In this document: positions 18,836 to 28,906 of the stretch, in pieces
Position numbering within the stretch: position 1 is the stretch's first letter
Layout of the letters: each line of letters starts with the position of its first letter
DNA from: Desertibaculum subflavum
GTDB taxonomy: Bacteria > Pseudomonadota > Alphaproteobacteria > Ferrovibrionales > Ferrovibrionaceae
Assembly (NCBI GenBank): GCA_003576705.1
Contig: QOZS01000035.1
Coordinates: 1-59,908 of the forward strand
DNA length: 59,908 bases
Direction: 5' to 3'
Notes under the pieces: generated by a model
What the model was told of the DNA's origin: nothing
Seen by the model: the letters and a program-made list of their open reading frames with translations, nothing else
Databases searched by the model: none
Made by a program: the position numbers and the translations under genes

Positions 18836-20098
18836 ATGAACGCGCCCGCCAGCCCGACGCCGTCCCCCTCGCCGACACCGAAAGGCCGCTTCGCCGAGAA
18901 CATCATGCATTTCGCGCGGGTGCTGCGCGAAGCCGGCCTGCCGATCGGGCCCGGCAAGGTGATCGACGCGATCCGCGCGACCGAGACGGCCGGCATCCGC
19001 CGCCGCGACGATTTCTACTGGACGCTCCATTCGGTGTTCGTGAACCGGCGCGACCAGCGCGAGCTGTTCGACCAGGCCTTCCACATCTTCTGGCGCAATC
19101 CGAAGATCCTGGAAAAGATGATCGGCATGATGCTGCCGGAGACCGAGGTGCCGGCGGAGGAGACGCCGGAGAAGCGCGAGGCGGGCCGGCGCGTCACCGA
19201 CGCGCTGCTGCCGAAATCGGGCGAGGGCGAGGAGCCGAGCGAGAAGAAGGAGGAGCTCGAATTCGATGCCTCCTTCACCTTCTCCGCCCAGGAAGTCCTG
19301 CAGACGATGGATTTCGAGACCATGTCGGCGGAAGAGGAGGCGGCGGCCAAGCAGGCGATCGCCCGCATGCGGCTGCCCATCGCCGACGTGCCGACGCGAC
19401 GCTTGCATCCCGATCCGCGCGGACGGCGCGTTGACATGCGAAGCACGCTTCGGAACAGCCTGCGCACGCCGGGCGCAATCAATCTGCGCCGGCGCGAGCG
19501 TGAGCGGCGGCACCCCCCGCTGGTCGTGCTGTGCGACATCTCCGGCTCGATGAGCCGCTATTCGCGCCTGTTCCTGCATTTCATGCACGCGATCACCAAC
19601 GACCGCGACCGCGTGCACACCTTCCTGTTCGGCACCCGCCTGACCAATGTGACGCGGTACCTTCGCCAGCGCGATGTCGACGTGGCGCTCGGCAAGGTGG
19701 CGGCCGCGGTGGAGGACTGGTCCGGCGGCACGCGCATCGGCACCACCCTGCACGAGTTCAACCGCCGCTGGTCGCGCCGCGTGCTGGGCCAGGGGGCATT
19801 GGTTCTGCTGATCACCGACGGGCTCGACCGCGACGGCGGGGCCGGCCTGGAAGAGGAGATCGAGCGCCTGCACAAATCCTGCCGGCGGCTGATCTGGCTC
19901 AATCCGCTGCTGCGCTGGGAGGGGTTCCAGCCGAAGGCGCTCGGCATCCGGGCCATCCTGCCGCATGTCGACGAGTTCCGGCCGGTGCACAACCTGGAGA
20001 GCCTGGGCTCGCTGGTCGACGTGCTGTCCCGGCCGGTGCCGCGGCGAGACGACCGCAAGGCATCTTTCAATGAGCCGGCGGCCGCACTACATTCATAG
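18836..20098 (+). CDS. coxE: VWA-domain protein, CoxE-like
   Basis: The 420-residue product has a proline-rich start (PSPTPSPSPTPKG region), an N-terminal helical region containing FARVLREAGLPIGPGKVIDA, an acidic middle (about 115-140), and a C-terminal von Willebrand A domain. CDISGSMS near residue 236 is a complete DxSxS metal-ion-dependent adhesion site. LITDGLDRD is the later VWA motif, and WLNPLLRWEGFQP is a CoxE family signature. MoxR ATPases and VWA partners work as chaperone pairs. Here they probably insert or sulfurate the cofactor of a molybdenum hydroxylase. Cytoplasmic: no signal peptide or membrane segment. Confidence 0.9.
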   Translation: MNAPASPTPSPSPTPKGRFAENIMHFARVLREAGLPIGPGKVIDAIRATETAGIRRRDDFYWTLHSVFVNRRDQRELFDQAFHIFWRNPKILEKMIGMMLPETEVPAEETPEKREAGRRVTDALLPKSGEGEEPSEKKEELEFDASFTFSAQEVLQTMDFETMSAEEEAAAKQAIARMRLPIADVPTRRLHPDPRGRRVDMRSTLRNSLRTPGAINLRRRERERRHPPLVVLCDISGSMSRYSRLFLHFMHAITNDRDRVHTFLFGTRLTNVTRYLRQRDVDVALGKVAAAVEDWSGGTRIGTTLHEFNRRWSRRVLGQGALVLLITDGLDRDGGAGLEEEIERLHKSCRRLIWLNPLLRWEGFQPKALGIRAILPHVDEFRPVHNLESLGSLVDVLSRPVPRRDDRKASFNEPAAALHS

Positions 20099-20126
20099 AC
20101 CGATATAGCCGATGGGAGATATCCAT

Positions 20127-20465
20127 ATGACCACGGCCACCGTCACGACAGCGCACGAGGATATTCTGGGCCAGCTGGCTGCCTGGCGCGAGGCGGGCAA
20201 GAAATGCGCCGTCGCGACCGTTGTGGAGACTTGGGGCTCGGCGCCGCGCCCGGCTGGCAGCCAGCTCGGCATCGACGAGACCGGCGCCATAATCGGCTCG
20301 GTTTCTGGCGGCTGCGTCGAGGGTGCCGTCGTGCAGGAGGCGCTGGAGGCGATGCAGGACGGCAAGCCGCGCCTGCTGGAATTCGGCGTCAGCAATTCGG
20401 AGGCCTGGGAAGTCGGCCTCGCCTGCGGCGGCAAGATCCGCATCTTCGTCGAGCAGGTGGAGTAG
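20127..20465 (+). CDS. XdhC/CoxI-family protein, small N-terminal-domain type
   Basis: A 112-residue stand-alone XdhC_CoxI domain. CAVATVVETWGSAPRPAGSQL and IIGSVSGGCVEGAVV are the conserved blocks that bind molybdenum cofactor in XdhC. XdhC receives the cofactor from the cytidylyltransferase, protects it during sulfuration and delivers it to the apoenzyme. I chose the second of two close ATG codons because GGGAG sits 8 bases before it. The next gene carries the complementary Rossmann domain in a different frame, so XdhC is split into two proteins rather than broken. Confidence 0.88.
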   Translation: MTTATVTTAHEDILGQLAAWREAGKKCAVATVVETWGSAPRPAGSQLGIDETGAIIGSVSGGCVEGAVVQEALEAMQDGKPRLLEFGVSNSEAWEVGLACGGKIRIFVEQVE

Positions 20466-20469
20466 GGCG

Positions 20470-21168
20470 ATGGACCGCGCGCTTCTGGCCCAGCTCAACG
20501 CCGACCGCGCCGCCAAGGTGCCGGTCGCGGTCGCGACCAACCTGAAGTCCGGCGCTCAGACCCTGCTCTATCTCTATGGCAAGAGGGGGGCGAACGGCTG
20601 GCCGAACCAGGTGGCGGAGCGCGCCCGTGCGGTGCTGGTCGCCGACAAGGCGGAGACGGTGGAGACCGAGGACGGACCGGTCTTCCTCAATCCGTTCAAC
20701 CCGCCGCTTCGCCTGATCGCGGTGGGCGCGGTGCACATCACCCAGGCGCTGGCGCCGATGGCCTCGCTCGCCGGCTACGCCGTGACCGTGGTCGATCCGC
20801 GCCGCACCTTCGCGACCGAGTCCCGTTTCCCCGACGTCGTGCTCTCGAACGCCTGGCCGGACGAGGCGATGGCTGGGCTGAAGCCGGACCTGCGCACCGC
20901 GGTCGTCACCTTGACGCACGATCCGAAGCTGGACGATCCGGCGCTCGATGCGGCGCTCAAGTCGGATGCCTTCTATATCGGATCGCTCGGTTCGAAGAAG
21001 ACGCACAACGCACGCCTCGAGCGGCTGCGCCGCGCCGGCTTCTCCGACAACGAGCTCGCCCGCATCCACGGGCCGGTGGGCCTTTCGATCGGCGCCAAGT
21101 CGCCGGCCGAGATCGCCATTTCGATCCTTGCCCAGATGACCCAGGCGCTGCGCCAGGAAGCGGCGTAG
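20470..21168 (+). CDS. XdhC family protein, C-terminal Rossmann-domain type
   Basis: A 232-residue protein with a short N-terminal stretch and the XdhC_C Rossmann-like domain. RLIAVGAVHITQALAPMA near 80 is the dinucleotide-like fold. VVDPRRTFATESRFPD, VVTLTHDPKLDDPAL, YIGSLGSKKTHNARLERL and IHGPVGLSIGAKSPAEIAISI are family blocks. It follows the small XdhC partner by 4 bp and probably forms a complex with it. Together they would do what one two-domain XdhC does: carry and insert the sulfurated cofactor. Separate genes of this type occur in other cox-type clusters. Confidence 0.9.
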   Translation: MDRALLAQLNADRAAKVPVAVATNLKSGAQTLLYLYGKRGANGWPNQVAERARAVLVADKAETVETEDGPVFLNPFNPPLRLIAVGAVHITQALAPMASLAGYAVTVVDPRRTFATESRFPDVVLSNAWPDEAMAGLKPDLRTAVVTLTHDPKLDDPALDAALKSDAFYIGSLGSKKTHNARLERLRRAGFSDNELARIHGPVGLSIGAKSPAEIAISILAQMTQALRQEAA

Positions 21169-21175
21169 GGCGCGC

Positions 21176-22798
<1,623 letters not shown>

Positions 22799-22803
22799 CG
22801 GCC

Positions 22804-24030
22804 ATGGCCTTCGACGTCGCCGCGATCCGCGCCCAGTTCCCGATCCTCGATCCGGCCGCGCATGGCCGGCCGCTGCACTATCTCGACAACGGCGCGACGG
22901 CGCAGATGCCGCAGGCGGTGCTCGACGCGGTGATCCGGCACGAGACGCGCCACCGCGCCAATGTGAAGCGCAGCGTGCACTTCCTCGCCGAGGCGGCGAC
23001 CGAGGCCTATGACCAGGCGCGCGACGCGATGGCGGCTTATGTCAATGCCGCCGGCGCCGACGAGATCGTGTTCACTTCCGGCTGCACCGCGGCGATCAAT
23101 CTCGTCGCGCATTCGTTCGGCGCGTTGCTGAAGCCCGGCGACGAGGTGGTGTTCTCGACCCTGGAGCACCATAGCAACATCGTGCCCTGGCACATGCTGG
23201 CGAAGCGTGCCGGCGTGGTGGTGAAGGCGATCCCGGTGACCGCGGAGGGCCGGCTCGACCTCGCCGCGCTGCCGAAAGTGATTGGCCCGCGCTGCAAGCT
23301 GGTCGCCGTCACCCATGTCTCGAATGTCACCGGCGCCGAAACCGATGTCGCTGCATTGGTCGCCGCCGCGCGTGCGGTCGGCGCCAAGGTGCTGCTCGAC
23401 GGCGCGCAGCGCGCGCCGCACGGACCGATCGACGTGGCCGCGCTGGGCGTCGACTTCTATGCCTTCTCCGGCCACAAGATGTTCGGGCCCAACGGCATCG
23501 GCGTGCTGTGGGGCAGGGGCGAGCTGCTGGCCAGGATGCCGCCTTTCCTCGGCGGCGGCGAGATGATCACGCGCGTGACCTTGGAGGAGACGAGCTTCGC
23601 CGAACCGCCGCGCCGCTTCGAGGCCGGCACGCCGCCGATCGCCCAGGCGGTCGGCATGGCGGCGGCGGCGCGCTGGATCGAGAGCGTCGACCAGGAAGCG
23701 GCGCATGCCCATCTGCAGAAGCTGACGGCCAGGCTGCTCGACGGACTCGACGGCATGAAGAAGGTCCGCGTCATCGGTCCGACCGGCCTGCAGGCGCGCT
23801 TTCCCGTGGTTTCCTTCGCGGTCGAAGGCGCACACCCGCACGACATCTGCCAGATGCTGGACGAAGACGGTGTCGCGCTGCGCGGCGGCCACCACTGTGC
23901 CCAGCCGCTGATGGCTGCCTTTGGCGTCACCGGCACCACCCGCGCCTCGCTCGCGCTCTACAACGATGCCGGTGATATCGACGCGCTGCTCGCCGGCCTC
24001 GACCGCACCATCCGGCGCCTGACAGCTTGA
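22804..24030 (+). CDS. sufS: SufS-type cysteine desulfurase
   Basis: A 408-residue PLP enzyme that removes sulfur from cysteine as a protein-bound persulfide. DFYAFSGHKMFGPNGIGVLW holds the PLP lysine K225, and LRGGHHCAQPLM holds the catalytic cysteine C364. Both are almost exactly at E. coli SufS numbers (226 and 364). I chose the ATG giving MAFDVAAIRAQFPIL; a GTG 9 bases upstream, overlapping the previous stop, is possible and would add three residues. Within a molybdenum-cofactor operon it may supply the terminal sulfur of the cofactor, as NifS4 does with XdhC in Rhodobacter, or serve Fe-S assembly with the next gene. Confidence 0.92.
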   Translation: MAFDVAAIRAQFPILDPAAHGRPLHYLDNGATAQMPQAVLDAVIRHETRHRANVKRSVHFLAEAATEAYDQARDAMAAYVNAAGADEIVFTSGCTAAINLVAHSFGALLKPGDEVVFSTLEHHSNIVPWHMLAKRAGVVVKAIPVTAEGRLDLAALPKVIGPRCKLVAVTHVSNVTGAETDVAALVAAARAVGAKVLLDGAQRAPHGPIDVAALGVDFYAFSGHKMFGPNGIGVLWGRGELLARMPPFLGGGEMITRVTLEETSFAEPPRRFEAGTPPIAQAVGMAAAARWIESVDQEAAHAHLQKLTARLLDGLDGMKKVRVIGPTGLQARFPVVSFAVEGAHPHDICQMLDEDGVALRGGHHCAQPLMAAFGVTGTTRASLALYNDAGDIDALLAGLDRTIRRLTA

Positions 24031-24033
24031 ATC

Positions 24034-24456
24034 ATGAGCGATCTCTACCAGACCGACCTGCTTCGCATGGCCGCTGCCGCCGATGGCGCCGGACGGCTCG
24101 ACGAGCCGCGCGTGAGCGCGACGCTCGACAACCCGCTCTGCGGCGACCGCGTGACGATGGATATCCGCCTGGACGGCGACCGCGTGGCCGCACTGGCGCA
24201 TGAGACCAAGGCCTGCGTCGTCTGCCAGGCCGCCTCGGCGGTGATCGCCCGCCATGCGGGCGGCCTGACGGCGGAGGCCCTGGCGGCCGAGCTTGGTGCG
24301 GTGGATGCGCTGCTGAAGGGCGAGGCGGCCGGCGCCGGCCATTGGGCGGAACTCGACGTGTTTCGACCGGTCGCGCGGGTGAAGAGCCGGCATGCCTGCG
24401 TGCGCCTGCCCTTCCGCGCGCTCGAAGCCGCCTTCAAGGCGGCCAAGGCGTCATAG
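24034..24456 (+). CDS. SufU/IscU-type Fe-S scaffold or sulfur-acceptor protein
   Basis: A 140-residue NifU-N-fold protein, last in the operon and 3 bp after the desulfurase. The ligand residues are present: C36 and D38 in NPLCGDRV, C61 in ETKACVVCQAAS, and C122 in SRHACVRLPF. Helical segments around 65-110 match the fold. An extra cysteine, C64, sits in the CVVC pair. In Bacillus, SufU accepts sulfur from SufS. Here the pair sits with molybdenum hydroxylase maturation genes, so it could build the [2Fe-2S] clusters of that enzyme or relay sulfur to the cofactor. Its stop codon overlaps the end of a convergent gene by 6 bp. Confidence 0.85.
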   Translation: MSDLYQTDLLRMAAAADGAGRLDEPRVSATLDNPLCGDRVTMDIRLDGDRVAALAHETKACVVCQAASAVIARHAGGLTAEALAAELGAVDALLKGEAAGAGHWAELDVFRPVARVKSRHACVRLPFRALEAAFKAAKAS

Positions 24457-25230
24457 CTGGCGCTTGAAATCCGCTTCCAGCTGCATCGCCTGGCGCATCA
24501 GCTCGGGCGTCATCGCCGGCTCCAGCGCCTTCAGGCCGGCCCGCGCCAGCGCGGCCACATGGCCGCCGGCCCGCGCCGCGGCGAGGCGCAGCCAGGCCTG
24601 GGCGCTGGCAATGTCGCGATGCGGCTCCTTCAGATACAGGACGCCGAGATTGTAGAGCGCGTCGTCGACGCCCCGGTGCGCCGCCACGCGGTACCAGCGG
24701 AGCGCGGCATCGCGGTCGGCCTCCACGCCCTCGCCCCGGGCCAGCATGGTGGCGAGGTTGTTCGCCGCCCGGCCGTGGCCCTGCAGCGCCGCCGCGTGGT
24801 ACCAGGCGGCCGCCGCCTCCACGTCGCGCTCGCCGCCGCGGCCCTCTTCCATCATCACGGCCAGGTTGAACTGGGCCACCACGATGCCGGCCTCGGCCGC
24901 GTGGGCATAGAGCCGCCGCGCCTCGTCCGGGTCGCCGGGGATGCCGGTCGCCCGCTCCAGCATCTGGGCCAGCCTGAGCTCGGCCTCGCGATGGCCCTGC
25001 GCCGCCGCGCGCCGGTACCATTCGGCCGCCTCGGCCGGCGCGCGCACCTCGGCTTCCTTGTAAAGGCCGTACCAGAATTGCGCCGCGGGCTGGCCCGCCT
25101 GTGCGGCGGCGCGCATGGCGGCCACTTCGTCGGAGGCGGGCTCGGCGGGGGCAGGAACCGGTGCGCAGGCGATCGCCAGCGCCATGACGGCGGCCACCAA
25201 CGTGCCCGCTGATCCCCGGACGTGTCGCAC
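24451..25230 (-). CDS. Secreted Sel1/TPR-repeat protein
   Basis: A 259-residue protein with an N-terminal signal peptide (SAGTLVAAVMALAIACAPV near residues 7-25). A cysteine at about 22 makes a lipoprotein possible, though the lipobox is not ideal. After it come about five to six Sel1-like repeats, each with the AAAWYHAAALQGHGRAANNL pattern: EAAEWYRRAAAQGHREAELR, EARRLYAHAAEAGIVVAQFN, AALRWYRVAAHRGVDDALYN and AQAWLRLAAARAGGHVAALA. Such solenoids bind partner proteins in the periplasm; the partner here is unknown. Convergent with the Fe-S scaffold gene. Confidence 0.85.
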   Translation of the reverse strand: MRHVRGSAGTLVAAVMALAIACAPVPAPAEPASDEVAAMRAAAQAGQPAAQFWYGLYKEAEVRAPAEAAEWYRRAAAQGHREAELRLAQMLERATGIPGDPDEARRLYAHAAEAGIVVAQFNLAVMMEEGRGGERDVEAAAAWYHAAALQGHGRAANNLATMLARGEGVEADRDAALRWYRVAAHRGVDDALYNLGVLYLKEPHRDIASAQAWLRLAAARAGGHVAALARAGLKALEPAMTPELMRQAMQLEADFKRQL

Positions 25231-25392
25231 GTCTCGATCCCCTTGGCCCGCGATCCTGGTGCCGCGGACGCGATAGGGAACGAGGCCGGCGGGCGAGAGT
25301 CAAGGGCGACGCGGCGGGAAATCGCCGGAAGCGGGGCGCTTGTCGTCACGGGCCTCCCGCCCGCCGCGAAGCGCGGCTATTGTTGCAGGATC

Positions 25393-25614
25393 ATGTCGTC
25401 CAGCGCCCCCAGTCCCGATCCCCGCCCCAGCGATCTGAATGCCTTCCTCGACGCGATATCGAAGGCGCTCGCGCTGGCGCCCGAGGAGGTCGCGAAGGCA
25501 TTCGAGGCCGGCCTGGCCGAAATCGAGCTGATCGAGGATGCGGATGGCCGGCGCGCGGTCGGCGTCCGCATCGGGGAGCACCGGGGCGTGGTGACGCTCG
25601 GCCCGGCCGGATGA
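25393..25614 (+). CDS. Small conserved hypothetical protein
   Basis: A 73-residue acidic protein of unknown function. It starts with a proline/serine-rich tail (MSSSAPSPDPRPSD), then a helix (LNAFLDAISKALALAPEEVA), then a predicted beta-rich end (IELIEDADGRRAVGVRIGEH). No signal peptide or membrane segment. It is probably real because its TGA overlaps the ATG of the following DUF2842 gene, and the downstream pair also overlaps, forming a tightly coupled three-gene unit. I do not recognise the family with certainty. Confidence 0.65.
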   Translation: MSSSAPSPDPRPSDLNAFLDAISKALALAPEEVAKAFEAGLAEIELIEDADGRRAVGVRIGEHRGVVTLGPAG

Positions 25615-25817
25615 GTGATGCGGTGCGCAAGCTGTTCGGTCTGGTGGTGCTGCTGGCCGGCCTGGTCGTCTACGCGCTGCTCGCGATGCGCCTCGCCGTC
25701 GCGGTGCTGCCGGACGACCTGATCGTGCAGACGCTCTATTACATCGCCGCCGGCGTGGTCTGGATCGTGCCGGCCGTGCCGTTTGTCCGCTGGGTACAAA
25801 GGGGCCGCCCGTCATGA
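25611..25817 (+). CDS. DUF2842 small membrane protein
   Basis: A 68-residue inner-membrane protein with two transmembrane segments: LFGLVVLLAGLVVYALLAMR near 9-28 and YYIAAGVVWIVPAVPFVRW near 43-61. The pattern VVYALLAMRLAVAVLP, then LYYIAAGVVWIVPAVPFVRW, is that of DUF2842, an alphaproteobacterial family with no known function. Both its start and its stop overlap neighbouring genes as ATGA. Confidence 0.82.
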   Translation: MSDAVRKLFGLVVLLAGLVVYALLAMRLAVAVLPDDLIVQTLYYIAAGVVWIVPAVPFVRWVQRGRPS

Positions 25818-27295
25818 CGCGTCGCGTATTGATTGCCTCGGTGATGCACGAGACCAATACCTTCTCCCGGCTGCCGACCGACCTGGAAGCGTTCCGCCAC
25901 CGCTATCTGCACCGCGGCGAGGCGGTGCCGGCCAATTTCCGCGGCACATCGACCGAGATCGGCGGCTTCCTCGAGATCGCAGCGCGCGAGGGCTGGCAAG
26001 TCGCGCATCCGATCGCCGCCGCGGCGACACCGTCGGGCAAGGTGACGGGCGAGGCCTGGGCGGTGCTGTCCGGCGAGATCGTCGAGGCGGCGCGCCCGCG
26101 GCCGGACGGCATCCTGCTGGCCCTGCACGGCGCCATGGTGACGGAGACCGTGGACGATGCCGAAGGCGATCTGCTGGAGCGTCTGCGGGCAACGGTCGGC
26201 AATGACGTGCCGATCGCCATCACGCTGGACCTGCACGCCAACGTCACCGACCGCATGGCGCGGCTGGCCGACATCATCATTCCGTACCGCACCTATCCGC
26301 ATGTCGACCAAGTGGAGCGCGCCCGCCAGGCGGCGGAACTGGTCGCGCGCGCCATGGCGGGCGAGATCCGGCCGCAGACCGTGGTGGCGCGCCGGCCGAC
26401 CTTGGACGGCATGGATCATGGCCGCACCACCAGCGAGGGCCCGATGCGGGCGCTGCTCGCCCGTGCCGCCGCCTTCGAGCGGGAACCTGGCGTCCTGGTG
26501 GTCGGCCTGAATGCCGGCTTCGGATGGGCCGATATCGCCGAGGCGGGACCTTCGGTCACCGTGACGGGCGACGGCAACTCGCCGCGCTGGCGCGCCATCG
26601 CCGACGAGCTGATGGACGAGGTCTGGCAGACGCGGACGCAGTCAACGGCGACCCTGTTGCCGGTGGCCGATGCGGTGGCCCGGGCGCGACAGATGGGCAA
26701 GCCGGGCAAGCCCGCGGTGCTGGCCGACACCACCGACAATCCCGGCGGCGGCGGCTATGGCGATGCCACCCGGCTGCTGGCGGGCATGATCAATGCCGGT
26801 CTGCAGAACGCCGCCTACTGCCCGATCACCGATCCGGCGGCGGTCGCCGCCTGCCGGCAAGCCGGCCTCGGCGCCCGGCTCAGCCTCGCCATCGGCGGGC
26901 AGGTCGATCCGGCTTTCGGTCCGCCGCTCGGCGTCGAGGGTACGGTGCGCTTTCTGGGTGACGGCGCCTTCACCTTCGACGGGCCGATGTGGAAGGGCCT
27001 CAAGGGCACGATGGGCGAGATTGCCGTGCTGGCGGTCGGCGGGGTCGAGATCGTGCTGGCCAGCAACCGCTTTCAGGTGACCGATCCGCAGCACTTTCTC
27101 GCCGCCGGCATCGATCCGCGCGCCAAGTCGGTCATCGGCCTGAAGTCGTCGCAGCATTTCCGCGCCGCCTACCAGCCGATCGCGTCCGAAGTGCTGCTGG
27201 TCAATTCCGGCGCGCTGACCAATCCCGACTATCGCATGTTCACCTACCGCAAGCTGCGCCGGCCGATCTGGCCTCTCGACGATGTCACCGCGTGA
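25814..27295 (+). CDS. M81 family metallopeptidase (MlrC/DUF1485)
   Basis: A 493-residue cytoplasmic enzyme of the MlrC family, named for the microcystin-degrading peptidase; the role of most members is unknown. N-terminal signatures are IASVMHETNTFSRLPTD (metal residues H and E), LALHGAMVTETVDDAEGD and ITLDLHANVTDRM, likely zinc ligands. VIPYRTYPHVDQVERA-type sequence follows. The C-terminal MlrC domain has LADTTDNPGGGGYGDATRLL and NSGALTNPDYRMFTYRKL. It is coupled by ATGA overlap to the DUF2842 gene. The physiological substrate is not predictable from context. Confidence 0.9.
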   Translation: MTRRVLIASVMHETNTFSRLPTDLEAFRHRYLHRGEAVPANFRGTSTEIGGFLEIAAREGWQVAHPIAAAATPSGKVTGEAWAVLSGEIVEAARPRPDGILLALHGAMVTETVDDAEGDLLERLRATVGNDVPIAITLDLHANVTDRMARLADIIIPYRTYPHVDQVERARQAAELVARAMAGEIRPQTVVARRPTLDGMDHGRTTSEGPMRALLARAAAFEREPGVLVVGLNAGFGWADIAEAGPSVTVTGDGNSPRWRAIADELMDEVWQTRTQSTATLLPVADAVARARQMGKPGKPAVLADTTDNPGGGGYGDATRLLAGMINAGLQNAAYCPITDPAAVAACRQAGLGARLSLAIGGQVDPAFGPPLGVEGTVRFLGDGAFTFDGPMWKGLKGTMGEIAVLAVGGVEIVLASNRFQVTDPQHFLAAGIDPRAKSVIGLKSSQHFRAAYQPIASEVLLVNSGALTNPDYRMFTYRKLRRPIWPLDDVTA

Positions 27296-27309
27296 AATAT
27301 TGATGGCGC

Positions 27310-27315
27310 TATAAT
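27310..27315 (+). promoter_or_regulatory. Possible -10 element (TATAAT)
   Basis: A perfect TATAAT hexamer lies 33 bases before the next start codon, in otherwise GC-rich sequence just after the M81 gene. No good -35 hexamer is found 16-18 bases upstream, so the assignment rests on the -10 match and its position alone. Confidence 0.25.
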
Positions 27316-27348
27316 CCCGCCCTCGGTTCCGTCGCCCGGGGTGAGCGG

Positions 27349-28137
27349 ATGCGTCGTGGCTTGTTGATCCTGTCGGCCGCCCTGGCGGGCCTGCTGGCGC
27401 CGCTCGTCGCGGCCGCGAATTGTCTCCCCATCGTGCAGAACCAGCCGCGGGTGATCCCGGCGCGGTTCGAGCTCGCCGCCGTTCCGAAGGGCCATGTCTC
27501 GCTCAGCTTCCTCGGCCATGCCAGCTGGCTGATCGAGACGCCGGGCGGCATCACCGCGGTGACCGACTACAACGGCTGGATCAAGCCGCCGCGCCTGCCC
27601 GACATCGTCACCATGAACCGGGCCCATTCCAGCCACTTCACCGAGGCGCCGGAGCCCGAGATCAGGCACGTGCTGCGCGGCTGGTCGCCGGATGGCGGCA
27701 TGGCGCAGCATTTTCTCAAGCTCGGCGACATGCGGGTGCGCAACGTGCCGACCAATATCCGCTCCTATGCCGGCACCATCCGCAACGGCAACTCGATCTT
27801 CGTGTTCGAGGCCGGCGATCTCTGCGTCGCCCATCTCGGCCATCTGCATCACACCCTGACCGAGACCCATCTGACCGAGCTCGGCGCCATCGACATCGTG
27901 CTGGCGCCGGTGGATGGCGGCTACACGCTCGACCAGGAGGGCATGATGGAGGTGCTGCGGCAGATCAAGGCGCCGCTGATCATGCCGATGCACTTCTTTT
28001 CCAACGACACGCTGGCGCGCTTCCTGACCGAGGCGGCCAAGCATTTCGCGATCGAGCGCCATCCGGCGCCGACCATCGTGCTGAGCCGCGACCAGCTGCC
28101 GAAGACGCCGACGGTACGGGTGCTGCCAGGCTTTTGA
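27349..28137 (+). CDS. Exported metallo-beta-lactamase-fold protein with degenerate metal site
   Basis: A 262-residue protein with a signal peptide (residues about 1-23, LLILSAALAGLLAPLVAAA). The beta-lactamase fold of the UlaG/Zn-hydrolase type follows: VSLSFLGHASWLIETPGG, AHLGHLHHTLTETHL, DIVLAPVDGGYTLD and APLIMPMHFF. The canonical HxHxDH metal motif is replaced by R91-A-H93-S-S-H96 in VTMNRAHSSHFTE: the first His and the Asp are lost while two His remain. Later His and Asp ligands appear intact. It may bind one metal or have altered chemistry. It stands alone between the M81 gene and a convergent regulator gene. Confidence 0.8.
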   Translation: MRRGLLILSAALAGLLAPLVAAANCLPIVQNQPRVIPARFELAAVPKGHVSLSFLGHASWLIETPGGITAVTDYNGWIKPPRLPDIVTMNRAHSSHFTEAPEPEIRHVLRGWSPDGGMAQHFLKLGDMRVRNVPTNIRSYAGTIRNGNSIFVFEAGDLCVAHLGHLHHTLTETHLTELGAIDIVLAPVDGGYTLDQEGMMEVLRQIKAPLIMPMHFFSNDTLARFLTEAAKHFAIERHPAPTIVLSRDQLPKTPTVRVLPGF

Positions 28138-28157
28138 GCTGTTGCGGGTTTCTGACC

Positions 28158-28877
28158 CTATTCCGCGGCGCGCGCCGTGCCTTCGTCGCCGAGCCGGGCG
28201 GCGACCGCCTCCAGCCGGGCGCGGTCCCGGATATAGAGGCTCTTCTCCTTGCGCTTGACGATGCCGCTCGCCTGCAGCTGGCTGATCACCCGCGCCACGG
28301 TCTCGCGGGTGGTGGAGGCAAGCCCGGCGATCTGGCTCTGCGTCGGCAGCGGATAGACGACCCAGGAACCGGCGGCGAGCGGGTCGGGCTTCGCCATCTT
28401 CAGGATCTCCATATGCACGCGCTGCACCGCACCCAGGGTCGAGAGGTCCATGATCCGCTCGTTCGAAATGCGGATGATGCGGGCGAGGCGGAGCAGCACC
28501 CGGTTCATGATCTTCGGGTTGGCGAGCAGCACCTCGTTGAACACTTCCGGGGCCAGGGCGGCGAGCAGACAGCGCTCGCCGGCGACGACGGAGGCGGAGC
28601 GGGGCTCGCCGTCGATCGCCGACAGCTCGCCGAAGAAGCCGCCGGCCGGCACGCTGGCATAGGCGACCTCGCGCCCGGTCAAGGAGAAGTTAACCACTTG
28701 CACGCGACCCTGGGCGACGAAGAACACGTCCCGGCTGGAACTGTTGCGGTCGAGAATCTGCTCGCCGCTGGCATAGCGGCGCCAGACGCAGCGCTGCTCG
28801 AGCCGCCGGAGCTCGCCGGGATCGATGCCCTCGAGGAGCTCGACCCCGTCCAATCGCCCTTCCGGCTGCGCCGCCAT
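28158..28877 (-). CDS. Crp/Fnr family transcriptional regulator, CRP-like
   Basis: A 239-residue regulator with an N-terminal cyclic-nucleotide-binding domain and a C-terminal winged helix. GGFFGELSAIDGEPRSASVV contains the GEL and R-S residues that contact cAMP in CRP, so a nucleotide ligand is plausible. There is no Fnr-type cysteine cluster. QSQIAGLASTTRETVARVIS is the helix-turn-helix; its R-E-T-V-x-R matches the CRP recognition residues that read TGTGA half-sites. I chose the ATG with GGAAGGGG in front rather than an upstream ATG. Two palindromes lie in the divergent intergenic region, suggesting autoregulation. Confidence 0.88.
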   Translation of the reverse strand: MAAQPEGRLDGVELLEGIDPGELRRLEQRCVWRRYASGEQILDRNSSSRDVFFVAQGRVQVVNFSLTGREVAYASVPAGGFFGELSAIDGEPRSASVVAGERCLLAALAPEVFNEVLLANPKIMNRVLLRLARIIRISNERIMDLSTLGAVQRVHMEILKMAKPDPLAAGSWVVYPLPTQSQIAGLASTTRETVARVISQLQASGIVKRKEKSLYIRDRARLEAVAARLGDEGTARAAE

Positions 28878-28906
28878 GACCCCTTCCCCCAAGATCTTGA
28901 TATCTA

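Noticed and set aside
20463..20472. A frameshift breaking a single xdhC gene
   Set aside because: The second part has its own start and N-terminal residues, and separate small and large XdhC-type genes are known in cox clusters.
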